The notes: generated by a model not told the origin, from the letters alone. Counted from the stretch's first letter, positions 27,756 through 38,571 are shown. The stretch: DNA of 64,000 nt from Oscillospiraceae bacterium (GCA_022009755.1 CP091722.1:938001-1002000); one strand, 5' to 3'. Program-made: numbers and translations.

Positions 27756-28181
27756 TTAGTCGGCCACGGTAACGCCCATGCTTCTTGCGGTACCCGCGAT
27801 CATGCTGATTGCGGCATCCACATCGGCAGCATTAAGATCGGGCATCTTGAGTTCTGCGATTTCACGCAGCTGTGCCTTGGTTATCGAAGCGACCTTGGTC
27901 TTATTGGGGGCTCCCGAACCGCTCTCTATGCCGCAGGCCTTCTTGATAAGAACCGCTGCCGGCGGAGTCTTGGTTACGAAAGAGAAAGAACGATCCTGAT
28001 AAATCGTGATAACCACAGGGATAATAAGACCTGCCTGCTTAGCGGTACGCTCATTGAACTCCTTGCAGAAGCCCATGATATTGATACCGTGAGGTCCCAA
28101 AACAGAGCCGACAGGAGGCGCAGGTGTAGCCTTGCCTGCTGCAATCTGCAGCTTAACCATTCCCGTAATCTTCTTTGCCAT
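27756..28181 (-). CDS. rplK: 50S ribosomal protein L11
   Basis: 141 residues, the standard length, beginning MAKKITGMVKLQIAAGKATPAPPVG and ending MIAGTARSMGVTVAD. It has the proline-rich N-domain and the C-domain that binds the GTPase-associated 23S rRNA centre, the thiostrepton site. The ATG follows GAGGAGG. A 147-base gap rich in hairpins separates it from nusG, unusual within this operon. Confidence 0.97.
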   Translation of the reverse strand: MAKKITGMVKLQIAAGKATPAPPVGSVLGPHGINIMGFCKEFNERTAKQAGLIIPVVITIYQDRSFSFVTKTPPAAVLIKKACGIESGSGAPNKTKVASITKAQLREIAELKMPDLNAADVDAAISMIAGTARSMGVTVAD

Positions 28182-28185
28182 CTAA

Positions 28186-28328
28186 ACACCTCCTCTTAAT
28201 AAAATGTGGTGCTATCGAGCCTTCGGCTCTCCCACCGCCCGCACGCAGGCGGGACTTGAATGTCGCGCCGCAAAAACGGCGGACTCTATTAAACGCAGGC
28301 GCAAAAGCGCTGCGAATAATGGCTTTGA
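28186..28328 (-). promoter_or_regulatory. Four consecutive hairpins between nusG and rplK
   Basis: In mRNA order: GCAG-CGC/GCG-CTGC with a UUUU loop, CGCCG/CGGCG, CCCGC/GCGGG, and GAGCC-GAA-GGCTC. The last ends about 35 bases before the rplK start. It could be an autoregulatory or processing region for L11-L1. No T run follows, so these are not plain terminators. Confidence 0.5.
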
Positions 28329-28859
28329 TTAAACGACCTTAACCTGTACGAAGTCAAGCTCCACGGGAGTTTCGCGTCCGAACATGGAAACAATCACGCG
28401 AACCTTCTGACGGGCGGCATCCACTTCCTCCACAACGCCGGAAAAGCCGTCCAGCGGGCCGTTGATGATATCGACATAATCGCCGTTTTTGATGTCCATG
28501 CGCACGGAAACATTCTCCACGCCCATGCGGCGCACCTCTTCATCCGTAAGCGGAATCGGCGTTTTGCTTCCCGGGCCCACAAAGCCCGTTACGCCGCGGG
28601 TATTGCGCACGGCATACCAAGTAAGCTGATCCATTATCATCTTGACCATGACATAGCCCGGAAACAGCTTGCGCTGTACAAGACGCTTTTTGTCGTTCCT
28701 GACTTCCATAACCTCTTCAGTAGGAATGCGCACATCCACGATCCTGTCCTGAAGCGCCATATTCTCCACCATGTTCTGAAGGCTGGTCATTACCTTGTTT
28801 TCATATCCTGAATAGGTATGAACGACATACCACTTCGGAGTATTGTTCTCTTCACTCAT
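28329..28859 (-). CDS. nusG: Transcription termination/antitermination factor NusG
   Basis: 176 residues. The NGN domain begins PKWYVVHTYSGYENKV and contains RKLFPGYVMVKM; the C-terminal KOW domain has GDYVDIINGPLDGFSGVVEEVD. NusG binds RNA polymerase and couples it to Rho, NusE or, in Gram-positives, promotes pausing. Located directly after secE (18-base gap), the nearly universal arrangement. Intact. Confidence 0.97.
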   Translation of the reverse strand: MSEENNTPKWYVVHTYSGYENKVMTSLQNMVENMALQDRIVDVRIPTEEVMEVRNDKKRLVQRKLFPGYVMVKMIMDQLTWYAVRNTRGVTGFVGPGSKTPIPLTDEEVRRMGVENVSVRMDIKNGDYVDIINGPLDGFSGVVEEVDAARQKVRVIVSMFGRETPVELDFVQVKVV

Positions 28860-28877
28860 TTGCAGCTACTCCCCGGC

Positions 28878-29219
28878 TTACTTGAACAGCGAAGGCAGTC
28901 CCGTAGTCTGATCGGTAAGCAGCTTGATAAGCTCGGCGGAGCCGAGGTCCATCAGCCATACGATCAGAGCCATAACGGCAACAAAAACAAAAACGCATAC
29001 GCTGTAATTGATGAATTCCTTGCGGGTAGGCCAAGTGACCTTTTTCAGCTCGGAGATCATTTCCTTTACGGGATTTCCGCGTTTTTTCTTTTCCTTTTTC
29101 TTTTTCTGAGCCTTCTTGGCATCCTTACCGTCTTTTTTGTCCTGTTTGACGGCGTCGGCGCTCTGAACCAGCTCCAGCTTGTCCTGTGCTGCCGCCTTCT
29201 TATCCTGATCCTTTGCCAT
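28878..29219 (-). CDS. secE: Preprotein translocase subunit SecE
   Basis: 113 residues from the ATG at 29219, which has AAGGA ten bases upstream; a GTG at 29228 is too close to that site. The first 58 residues are a highly charged Lys/Asp/Gln-rich extension. The conserved SecE core then follows: NPVKEMISELKKVTWPTRKEF and a single transmembrane helix (YSVCVFVFVAVMALIVWLM). It clamps the SecY channel. Most SecE proteins of this type have 60-75 residues, so the lysine-rich tail is a lineage extension. Confidence 0.95.
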   Translation of the reverse strand: MAKDQDKKAAAQDKLELVQSADAVKQDKKDGKDAKKAQKKKKEKKKRGNPVKEMISELKKVTWPTRKEFINYSVCVFVFVAVMALIVWLMDLGSAELIKLLTDQTTGLPSLFK

Positions 29220-29251
29220 CTTTTTCACATCCTTAATATCGCTTAGAAAAA

Positions 29252-29416
29252 TTACTTTGTTTCCTTATGAGCGGTATGAGCCTTGCAGGTCGGGCAATAT
29301 TTCTTGATCTCAAGGCGATCCGGATCGTTCTTCTTATTTTTGCTGGTAATATAGTTTCTGTTCTTGCACTCGGAGCAAGCCAGTGTTATACCGTTTCTCT
29401 GTCCCTTAGCAGCCAT
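29252..29416 (-). CDS. rpmG: 50S ribosomal protein L33
   Basis: A 54-residue protein starting MAAKGQRNGITLACSECKNR and ending CPTCKAHTAHKETK. Two CxxC pairs (CSEC, CPTC) make this the zinc-binding form of L33. The ATG follows TTTTGGAGGTG. It is the first gene of rpmG-secE-nusG-rplK-rplA, 32 bases before secE. Confidence 0.96.
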   Translation of the reverse strand: MAAKGQRNGITLACSECKNRNYITSKNKKNDPDRLEIKKYCPTCKAHTAHKETK

Positions 29417-29470
29417 TTTTTACACCTCCAAAACGCATATAGAAACACTACCCGGAAGTAGTGCGTTGTT

Positions 29471-29499
29471 AATTTACCACAAATGCGGCTTCGTGTCAA
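29471..29499 (-). promoter_or_regulatory. Promoter of the rpmG-secE-nusG-rplKA operon
   Basis: TTGACA (29499-29494), 17 bases, TAAATT (29476-29471) on the minus strand. The leader contains a small hairpin, CACTAC/GTAGTG, before the GGAGGTG ribosome site of rpmG. Confidence 0.8.
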
Positions 29500-29623
29500 G
29501 ATATATTTTGTTAAAACCCGTTTCTTTCGCATTTTTACGCCATTTTCTTCTTCCGGCACTTTGTTTCCCTAAAAGCCGTGCGCCTGTTTGCCCCACGCTT
29601 CTTTGCAGCGGCTTATGCGCTTT

Positions 29624-30519
29624 CTAATCGCCCGTGCTTCCGGGGCGCATGCGTCCCGAAAGTTCACGGTAAAAAATCTCCCGAAGCCTTTGCAGGCGTT
29701 CCTCGGATACCGTCCCGAATCTTCCCTGCTTTCTGCCCAGCCTTTCCGCCTTGGAAAGCCCCAACTCGTGATAGGAAAACAGCCTCCACTCCGCCGGTCT
29801 GAACTGCCGTGCAAAGGCTGCAAGCTCCAGCATGTCCTCCGGCGTATCGTTGATACCGCCTATTACGGGGGTGCGCACCGCGAAATTTACGCCAAGCTCT
29901 CCTGCGGCCTCCAGATTGGCAGCCAGCTTCGACAGGCTCTGCCCCGTATTTTTCTCAGCCTTTTTTCATTTGCATCCTTTACATCTATAAGAAAAAGGCC
30001 GCAGCACCGTGATGCCTCCCGTAAAAAATCGCCGTCAAAGCAGCCCGCCGTTTCCATACAGGTGTTCATGCCTGCAAAAGCAGCGCGCTGCAATATCTCA
30101 AGAGCAAATTCCGGCTGAAACGACGGCTCTCCGCCGGTTACGGTAATGCCTCCTCCGCCTGCGTAAAACGGTCTGTCCGCAAGCGCCTGCCGTACAATGC
30201 TTTCCGCGCTTATGCGCCTTCCGTTTACGCTGAGCGCACCGTAACGGCAGCTTTTGACACATTCAAGGCAGCCGGTGCAGCCGGAAGCATCAAACAGATG
30301 CCCATGAGCGGTAATGCGGTGTCTTGTGCATATTCTTTCACAGCTGCCGCATCCCGTGCAGGCACCGGCGTCAAGATACGGCTCCGGCTTTGCGGACTGC
30401 GTTTCCGGGTTGTGGCACCATGCGCATCTTAACGGGCAGCCCTTGAGAAATACCGCCGTGCGTATTCCCGGCCCGTCATGCACGCAAAACCGCTGTATAT
30501 CCGTTATTATTCCTTCCAT
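29624..30519 (-). CDS. Glycyl-radical enzyme activating enzyme (radical SAM)
   Basis: About 299 residues after restoring one A in the run at 29949-29953. The radical-SAM cysteine motif CPLRCAWC is at about residues 30-37 (CxxxCxxC). Between it and the SAM-binding GGEP segment (TVTGGEPSFQPEF) lies an inserted domain with eight cysteines in two Cx2Cx2Cx3C-type sets (CTGCGSCERIC, CTGCLECVKSC). It therefore carries two extra [4Fe-4S] clusters, typical of activases for GREs other than pyruvate formate-lyase. The enzyme abstracts H from the conserved glycine of its partner. The ATG at 30519 follows AAGGGAT, 49 bases after the GRE stop, so both belong to one operon. Confidence 0.92.
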
Positions 30520-30568
30520 AGGCACATCCCTTCCGCCGGACAAAATCGGCTTGCCCCACACCGCGCTT

Positions 30569-32700
30569 TTATATTTTCTGCGAGGTGCGCTCTATTACGG
30601 TGTCCTGCCATTCCCGGCTCAAAGTTACGAAACGCGCCGACCAGCCGGAGACGCGCACCGCCAGCCCTTTATATGCTTCCGGATTTTCCTGCGCGCGGCG
30701 CAGAGCCTCGTTATCCACCGTATCCATCTGCATAAAGAAGCCCCCGAGGCTTACAAAGCCGTCCGTAAGACTGCGCACCACCTGCGTTATATCGGTATTG
30801 CGGAAAACGGACGGATCCAGCTTTATATCAAGCGCGGTGCTTCCCGCAAAGCGGTACAGCGGAAGGGCGCAGTGCGCCCGTATGACGGAAGTTACTCCGT
30901 TGATATCGGTGCCGGGCGTCGGGCTGCAGTTGCCGCTTAATATCTCTCCGTTTTTTCTTCCGAAGGCGTGGGAAAATCTGTCGTTGCGCCAGTCCGTCTG
31001 GCGGCCGAAGGTGCTTATTCCCGCAGGCCTGAGCATTCCGCCAGTATGATGGAATTTATCCCGATCGCATATATCGGCATAGTCCCCTGCCAGCCGCACC
31101 GCAATTTCATCGGCCTCCGAAGAATCCGCACCCCAATAATCCAGCGCCGCCGCCTCTCTGCGCTGCACCTCAAAGCCGTTCCAGTCGGCGCGCAGCATAT
31201 CGGTATATTCCCGCAAAGTATATCTGCAGGTATCAAATACAAATGCTTTATTGCAAAAAGCGCATTTACTGCTTCGGCAAAGCCCCCGAAATGCGGCGAA
31301 TCAACATTATATTCCGGGCCGAAATAATAATACGGCATCCCCTTTTTCGCGCATCCCTTTGTGAGCAGCTCGCAAAAAGGCACCGGCGGAGCACACTCCG
31401 GGCATTTTTTCTCATCGCAGGCCCATATATCGTCTATTTTTTCCTTAAGCCGCTCCGTATAGGCCGCATACATGGCATCATAATTCTTATACTCCGGCGT
31501 TTCCGCTTCTCCCAGCTTCAGCACCTGCGCCTGAAAAATCGCGTAACCGTCAAACGGCACATAGGAAAACCATGTTTTGCCCGGCACCTGTACCTCCCAG
31601 CAGCCGTCGTTTGCAAAGCGCACCGCCTCTTTATACGGATAGCCGTAGTTTTCCAGCGCCTTGAGCACGGTGCTTTCATTATACACCGCAACCACTCCGC
31701 CCCCGAAGGCCACATTCTGCGCTATCAGCTCATGCACCCATTCCGGGGTCTGTTCGTTAAGCCTTACCGCCACGGGAAAATCGCTTATTGGCAATTCCGC
31801 AAATATTTCCAGCACCATGCGGGTTACGGGGTTGCTTATATCCCTTCCGCTTTCATCAATCCCGCCCAGTACGATGTTCTGATAGTGCTGAGCATCGCCG
31901 GTGCCGCGGAAGGAAAGATTTATCCACTCGCACCCCTTTATCATAAAATGCGCCAGCTGTTCCTTTGCCTCCTTCATATCCGTACGCCCGTGCTCGAGGT
32001 CTTCGCGAAGATACGGCCACAGATATTCATCCATTCTGCCAAGACCCGGCCAATTTGCGCTCAAGCGGGCAAAAGCAAAGGAAAACCACAGGCTTTGGAG
32101 CGCCTGATAAAATGTCTGCGGGGGTGCAAACGGCACGGTTTTCAGGTTATCTCTTATGCGCTTGAGGCGTTCCTGCGGGTCTGTCTTTATTTTTCCCTCC
32201 AACGCCTCCATATATCTTTGGTGCCAACGCCGCAGAGAAGCAAGCGCTCTTTTCATGCTTATGCGCACCTCGGTTCTTTCAGCATCACAATCCGCCGAGA
32301 GATATCCGTCTATTTCCCGTTCGTATGCGTCCAAGCCCTTTCGCAGCGCCTCATCAAAGCCCATTGTCACATGGTTTGCACCCCAGCCGAAAACATAATT
32401 ACCCTCATATTTCACCGGCACCACCGGCAGGATGGCATCGCCCAAGGATGCGCTTCCCACTATAAGCTCGCCGTCGTTTATATATACGGGGCACTCCTCC
32501 ACTATCCTGTCAAGCGCAGCGGCATATTTTTCCCGCATGCTCATGTTTTCAAAGCCCGGGATGTCGTCCGCTTTTACAAACGGCGTCTCAAGGATACGCC
32601 TTCCGAAAAAGCCGTCCAGCGCTTTTGCGCACATTTCCCGTGTTGTCTCACTTAATGTAACGGGGCGTTCCCCCGTTGCCGAACCGAATTTTACGCTCAT
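30569..32700 (-). CDS. Glycyl radical enzyme of unassigned substrate (PFL/GDH superfamily)
   Basis: About 710 residues after restoring one T at 31235-31237, short for the family (760-850 is usual). The thiyl cysteine is in NDGCWEV (about Cys367), with Glu two residues later, the C-x-E arrangement of dehydratase or lyase GREs such as glycerol dehydratase and choline lyase, not the Cys-Cys of pyruvate formate-lyase. The C-terminal radical loop is VRVSGWSARF with Gly near 686. The frame break does not touch either motif. No microcompartment shell or aldehyde/alcohol dehydrogenase genes accompany it, unlike known propanediol, choline or isethionate systems. It is read from a strong promoter divergent from an AraC regulator and followed by its activase. 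The substrate cannot be inferred. Confidence 0.9.
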
Positions 32701-32756
32701 TGCTCTTCCTCCAAGCCGGCGGCAGATTTTTTCCGCCGCTTAATGATTCTTTTCGG

Positions 32757-32814
32757 ATTATACTATCCGATGCCGTTAAAAACAATTGCATATACCGGCA
32801 TAATACTGTACAAT
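32757..32814. promoter_or_regulatory. Back-to-back promoters for the GRE operon and araC-type gene
   Basis: Leftward: TTGTTT (32785-32780), 17 bases, TATAAT (32762-32757). Rightward: TTGCAT (32786-32791), 17 bases, TACAAT (32809-32814). The two -35 boxes abut exactly, so the AraC regulator could act on both from one site. Confidence 0.7.
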
Positions 32815-32844
32815 ACTGTCACAATGTAAAAAGGAGATGCAAAA

Positions 32845-33615
32845 ATGCACCTGAGCATCGAATTCCTGCACTTCTCCAACGGCTCCGGCGCCCCGGACGG
32901 CTGGCGCGATGTAAAAAGGCTGGATTGGCTTTCCGTTGTTGAGTGTCTGCGGGGCAGATATATATATTCCTGCAACGGCTCTCCCGCCGTGACGATAAAT
33001 CCGGGTGAAGCCTTTATTGCCCCTGCCGGCGCATTGCAGGATATTCTGCACCGCACCGACAAAGACGGAATATTTGAATGCCGTTATGTTTTTATCGACG
33101 CCGTATGCGACGGCTCGCGCCGCCTCGACGAGCTGTATTCCTTTCCGAGCAAGCTGCCAGACGGACTTTCGGAGGCTATGCACAACTGTCTGCTGCGCCT
33201 GAACGAGCTGCCGGAAAGCAGCTATTGTCTGCGGATGTCTCAGGCGTATCTGATCCTTGATATTCTGCTGCGCTGCGGAACCCGCAAGCCGGACTGTCCG
33301 GCAATAGACAAGGCCCTGCACTATATCCGCAGCAATTACGCCCTTCCGATAACGGTTGCGGATCTGTGCCGTCATTTGGCCGTGTCCGAAGCCACCCTGT
33401 TCCGGCTGTTTCGCTCTCATCTGCACTGCACGCCGGTAAGCTGTATAAACTCCGTGCGCATTTCCATGGCCGCAAGGCTGCTGCTTAACGGCTGCAGCGT
33501 CGAAGCCGCCGCCGAGCAATGCGGCTTTAATAATTCCGCGTATTTTTACCGCGTATTCCGCTCCTCTACCGGAATAACACCCGGACAGTACCGCCGAAAC
33601 GGCTCAGCAATCTGA
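32845..33615 (+). CDS. AraC family transcriptional regulator
   Basis: A 256-residue protein with an N-terminal cupin-like sensor domain (residues 1-150; TINPGEAFIAPAGALQDI is the core) and a C-terminal double helix-turn-helix. The first helix-turn-helix is in ITVADLCRHLAVSEATLFRLF; the second ends with AEQCGFNNSAYFYRVFRSSTG and TPGQYRR, the AraC signature. The ATG follows AAAAAGGAGATG. Divergent placement next to the glycyl radical enzyme makes it the likely activator of that operon, sensing the substrate through the cupin domain. Confidence 0.92.
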   Translation: MHLSIEFLHFSNGSGAPDGWRDVKRLDWLSVVECLRGRYIYSCNGSPAVTINPGEAFIAPAGALQDILHRTDKDGIFECRYVFIDAVCDGSRRLDELYSFPSKLPDGLSEAMHNCLLRLNELPESSYCLRMSQAYLILDILLRCGTRKPDCPAIDKALHYIRSNYALPITVADLCRHLAVSEATLFRLFRSHLHCTPVSCINSVRISMAARLLLNGCSVEAAAEQCGFNNSAYFYRVFRSSTGITPGQYRRNGSAI

Positions 33616-33626
33616 GCCGGATATAA

Positions 33627-33656
33627 CAAAAACTCCGGCGGTTTGCATCGCCGGAG
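33627..33656. terminator. Terminator between araC-type gene and uvrA
   Basis: CTCCGGCG (33633-33640) and CGCCGGAG (33649-33656). On the minus strand a T5 run follows, serving uvrA. A further 7-bp hairpin GGCTCAG-CAAT-CTGAGCC lies at the regulator's stop codon (33601-33618). Confidence 0.7.
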
Positions 33657-33700
33657 CCGTTTAATGCCGAAATACGGTTATATATTACGGTTTATCTTTT

Positions 33701-36540
33701 TCATTTTCCCGAGCGCTTCTTTTTAAGCACCTTTGCAAGATACTGCCCCGTATAGGACGCCGGGCAGGCAGCTATTTCCTCCGGCGTGCCGGTAGCCACC
33801 ACCATGCCCCCCTTGTCGCCCCCCTCAGGGCCGAGATCTATGCAGTAATCCGCACATTTTATAACATCAAGGTTGTGCTCTATAACAACCACCGTATTGC
33901 CCTCTGCCGCAAGTCGGTCCAATATCCCTATAAGCCTGCCTACATCCTCGGTATGAAGGCCGGTCGTGGGCTCGTCCAGAATATACAGGGTTTTGCCCGT
34001 ACTGCGCCTTGAAAGCTCGGTTGCCAGCTTTACGCGCTGTGCCTCGCCGCCCGAAAGAGTGGTGGAGGGCTGACCCAGCGTAATATAACCAAGCCCCACA
34101 TCCATAAGAGTGCGCAGCTTGCCCTCCAGCTGCGGAATATTTTTGAAAAAGCCGTAGGCATCCTCCACCGTCATATTAAGCACATCGTATATGCTCTTGC
34201 CCTTATAATGCACCTCCAGCGTTTCCCTGTTGTAGCGCTTGCCCTTGCAGACCTCGCAGGGCACATATATATCGGGCATAAAGTGCATCTCTATTTTCAG
34301 CAGGCCGTCGCCCGAGCACGCCTCGCATCTTCCGCCCTTAACATTGAAGCTGAAGCGGCCGGCGTTATATCCCCGTGTTTTGGCATCCTGCGTCTGCGCA
34401 AACAGATTGCGTATCGGGTCAAAAAGCCCGGTATAGGTGGCCGGATTGCTTCTGGGCGTGCGTCCTATCGGAGATTGATCTATAACGATTATTTTGTCAA
34501 GATGCTCTATTCCCTCAACTCGGCGGCATTTTCCTCCCTTAATTTTGGTGCCGTTAAGCATACGCGCAAGGTTTTTATAAAGCACGCCGTTTACAAGAGA
34601 GGATTTTCCCGACCCGGACACTCCGGTTACCACCGTAAAAAGCCCTATCGGGAAGCTGACATCTATATTCTTCAGATTGTTCTCGCTCGCGCCCGATATG
34701 CGCACGCACCGCCAATCCGGAATACGGCGCTTTGCGGGCACGGGTATAAACTTTTTCCCGGACAGATACGCCCCCGTAACGGATGCCGGGTTATCCATCA
34801 CCTGCTGCGGAGTGCCCGCCGCCACCACGGTACCGCCGTGTATTCCGGCCCCCGGGCCGATATCCACAAGGTAATCCGCCTCCAGCATGGTTTCCTCATC
34901 ATGCTCCACCACAACCAGCGTATTGCCCAGATCCCGCAAGCCCTTAAGGGAGGAAAGCAGCCTGCCGTTATCCCGCTGATGCAGCCCTATCGACGGCTCA
35001 TCAAGAATATACAGCACCCCCATGAGCCCCGCGCCTATCTGCGTTGCAAGCCGTATACGCTGCGCCTCGCCGCCTGAAAGGGTGCAGGCGCTGCGGGAAA
35101 GCGTAAGATAGGAAAGCCCCACATCAATAAGAAATCGGAGCCTTGTGCGTATTTCCTTTATAATGCGCTCCCCTATAAGCTCCTCCTTACGACTCAGCTT
35201 CAGGCTGCCCATAAAAGCATAGGCATCCTCCACGCTCATTTCCGAAAGCTGGGCTATATTTTTTTCTCCCACGGTAACGGCCAGCACCTCCGGCTTGATC
35301 CTTTTGCCTCCGCATACCGGGCAGGGCTCCTGCACCATATACTGCTCTATTTCCTGCTTTACAAGCTCGCTTGCCGTTTCGCGGTAGCGTCTTTCAAGGT
35401 TGGGGATTATTCCCTCAAAGCGCTGTCTGTATGTGCGCACATGGTTTACCGTTTCCAGCCGGTACTCCAGCTCCTCCTGCCCCGAGCCGTACATCACGGC
35501 ATTGTATGCCTTTGGCGGAAGCTCGTTTACCGGCGTATCCAGCGAAAAGCCGTAATGCTCCGCCAGCGCCCTCAGCGTAACCCCGGCAATGGAATCAGGC
35601 GCCGCCGTGTTCCAGCCCGAAACCCTTACCGCTCCCTGCGCAAGGCTTTTTTCGGGATCGGTCACCAGCAGCTCCGGCGATATCCTGCTTTGCGTGCCCA
35701 GCCCCGTGCAGGCCGGGCAGGCGCCGAACGGGCTGTTGAAGGAAAAGGAGCGCGGCTCCAGCTCCTGAATGCTTATGCCGCACTCCGTGCAGGCATAATT
35801 CTGGGAAAACAGCTTTTCCTCCTCCGGGCATACCGCAAGCGCCAATCCGTCCGCAAGATGCAGCGCCGCCTCAAGGGAATCGGCAAGACGCGTGCGTATA
35901 TCCGGCTTTACAATAAGCCTGTCCACCACGGCTTCTATGCTGTGCTTTTTATTTTTCTCCAGCTCCGGCTCCTCCTCGGAGAGATCGTACACCGTGCCGT
36001 CCGCCCTCACTCTGGAATAGCCCTTACGCATAAGCTCGGCAAAAAGCTTGCGGTATTCCCCCTTGCGCTCCCTTATGATAGGCGCCATTATCTGTACGCG
36101 GCTTCCCTGCGGCAGCTGCATTACCCAATCCACCATCTGATCCACCGTCTGCTGCTCAATGGGCCGCCCGCATTTGGGGCAATGGGGATGCCCTATACGG
36201 GCATACAGCAGGCGCAGATAGTCGTGTATCTCCGTTACCGTACCCACCGTTGAGCGCGGATTGCGCCCCGTAGTCTTCTGATCTATGCTTATAGCGGGGC
36301 TGAGCCCGTCTATACTGTCCACATCCGGCTTTTCCATCTGCCCCAGAAACTGACGGGCATACGAGGAAAGGGATTCGACATATCTCCTTTGCCCCTCGGC
36401 ATAAAGCGTATCAAAGGCAAGCGAGGTTTTGCCCGAGCCGGAAAGCCCCGTGAATACCACCATTTATTGCGCGGTATTACAAGATCCACATTTTTAAGAT
36501 TGTGCGCCCGCGCGCCCTTTATGACTATATCTTCCTGCAT
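33701..36540 (-). CDS. uvrA: Excinuclease ABC subunit A
   Basis: The damage-sensing ATPase of nucleotide excision repair. About 946 residues after restoring one A at 36463-36465: the N-terminus then reads MQEDIVIKGARAHNLKN, then IPRNKMVVFTGLSGSGKTSL with the first Walker A. Two ABC modules follow, each with a signature (LSGGEAQRI, LSGGEAQRV), the second Walker A GVSGSGKSS, and zinc-finger cysteines (CPKCG; CEACSGDG with CEVCKGKR). The start follows AAAGGAA. It lies 79 bases downstream of uvrB and shares its promoter with a LexA-like site. Confidence 0.96.
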
Positions 36541-36619
36541 ATATGTTTCCTTTCAAAAGCTCTTTTGCGCATAGCTGCTTTTCCGATATGGCAAACCGAA
36601 TCTGCATCACGCCGCAGCG

Positions 36620-38571
36620 TCAGATATCCTGCTCCTGCCTTAAAAGCTTTAGCGCATCTCTGAGCTTTGCGGCAGTTTCGAAATCCAGCTTCTGCGCCGC
36701 CGCCAGCATCTCCCGCTCCAGCCTTGCAATTTCCTTCTTTATCGCCGCAGGATCCTTCTTTTCCTTCTCCTTAAGCGGCTTTGTTATCTCCAGCACCTCC
36801 CGCACTCCCTTTATTATGGTGCGCGGTACTATGCCGTGTTCTTTGTTATACGCCTTTTGCTTTTCCCTGCGCCGCGCCGTTTCCGTCATGGCCTTTTCCA
36901 TGGACTCCGTTACGGTATCGGCGTAAAGCACAACCTTACCCTCTGCGTTGCGCGCCGCCCTGCCTATTGTCTGTATCAGCGATCTTTCACTGCGCAGAAA
37001 GCCCTCTTTATCGGCATCCAGTATTGCCACCAGCGATACCTCGGGAAGATCAAGCCCCTCGCGCAGCAGGTTTATGCCCACCAAAACATCAAACTCACCC
37101 AGACGCAGGTCGCGTATTATCTCCATGCGTTCAAGAGTGTGTATTTCCGAATGCATATACCGCACCCTGACGCCCTCATTCTGCAAATATTCGGTAAGCT
37201 GCTCCGCCATTTTCTTTGTAAGCGTTGTCACCAGCACGCGGAAGCCCTTTGCCGTTTCCTGCCTTATGCTGTCCAGCAGGTCGTCTACCTGATGCTGCGC
37301 CGGCCGCAGAATTATCTCCGGGTCCAGCAGCCCCGTAGGCCGCACTATCTGCTCCGCAACAAGACCGGCCTTGTCCAGCTCATAGTCCGCCGGGGTTGCG
37401 CTTATGCATATCATTTGGCGATAACGGTGCTCAAACTCCTCAAAATTCAGCGGGCGGTTATCCAGCGCCGCCGGAAGCCGGAAGCCGTATTCCACCAGTT
37501 TTTCCTTACGCGAGCGGTCGCCGGCATACATGGCGCGCAGCTGGGGCAGCGTCACATGGGATTCATCCACTATCAACAGGAAATCCTGCGGAAAATAATC
37601 AAGCAGAGTATAAGGCGGCTCTCCGGCGGCGCGTCCGTCAAGATAACGGGAATAGTTCTCGATACCCGAGCAATAGCCTATCTCCTTCATCATTTCCACA
37701 TCGTAATTGGTGCGCTCCTCCAGCCGCTGCGCCTCCAAAAGCTTGCCTTGGCTGCGGAACCATTCCACCTGCGCCGCCTTATCGCGCATTATCTCCCTCA
37801 CGGCGCGCTCCATTGAATCCTGCGAGGCCGCATAATGCGTATTGGGGAACACCATATAGTGCTCCAGCTGCGCCACGGCGCGCCCCGTAGTGACATCCAC
37901 CAGCTTGAGCGCGTCTATTTCGTCCCCGAAAAACTCCGCCCGCACCGCTTTATCGCCGGAGCCGGGCGGAAATATCTCCACGCTGTCCCCCCGAACACGG
38001 AAGGTGCCGCGTTCAAAGGCTATATCGTTGCGCTGATACTGTATATCCACCAGTCTTTCCAGCAGCTCCTGCCTGCGCATGCACATGCCCGGCCGCAGTG
38101 ATACCGCCATTTCGCGGTAGGCAGTCGGGTCGCCCATGCCGTATATGCAGGACACCGACGACACCACTATGACATCCCTGCGTTCCTGAAGCGCCGCCGT
38201 AGCGCTGTGGCGCAGCTTTCTATCTCGTCGTTTATGGAGCTGTCCTTTTCTATATAAGTATCGGTGCTGGGAATATAGGCCTCCGGCTGATAGTAATCAT
38301 AGAAGGAAACAAAATACTCCACGGCGTTTTCCGGGAAAAACTCCTTGAATTCGCTGCACAGCTGCGCCGCAAGAGTTTTGTTGTGCGCAAGCACCAGAGT
38401 GGGGCGGTTAAGCCTTGCAATGACATTTGCCGCCGTAAAGGTCTTGCCGGAGCCGGTAACACCCAGCAGCACCTCCGTGCGCAGGCCGTCCCGCACGCCC
38501 TGCACCAGCTCCTCAATTGCCTGCGGCTGATCGCCCGACGGCGCATACGGCGCATGAAGCCTGAAATCCAT
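36620..38571 (-). CDS. uvrB: Excinuclease ABC subunit B
   Basis: The helicase-like damage-verification subunit. About 650 residues after restoring one A at 38217-38219, where IEKLRHSATAALQERRDVIVVSS is re-formed. Visible are the Walker A LLGVTGSGKTFT, the damage-probing beta-hairpin region VSFYDYYQPEAYIP, DEAD-like LLIVDESHVTLPQ, helicase motif VI QTIGRAARN and the C-terminal UVR domain (KKEIARLEREMLAAAQKLDFE), which contacts UvrC. The ATG at 38571 follows GGAGGGAAGAG. First gene of uvrBA. Confidence 0.96.

Noticed and set aside
30569..32700. Stop-codon readthrough or selenocysteine in the interrupted genes
   Set aside because: After each stop the homologous sequence resumes in a different frame, so readthrough in the original frame cannot restore the protein.
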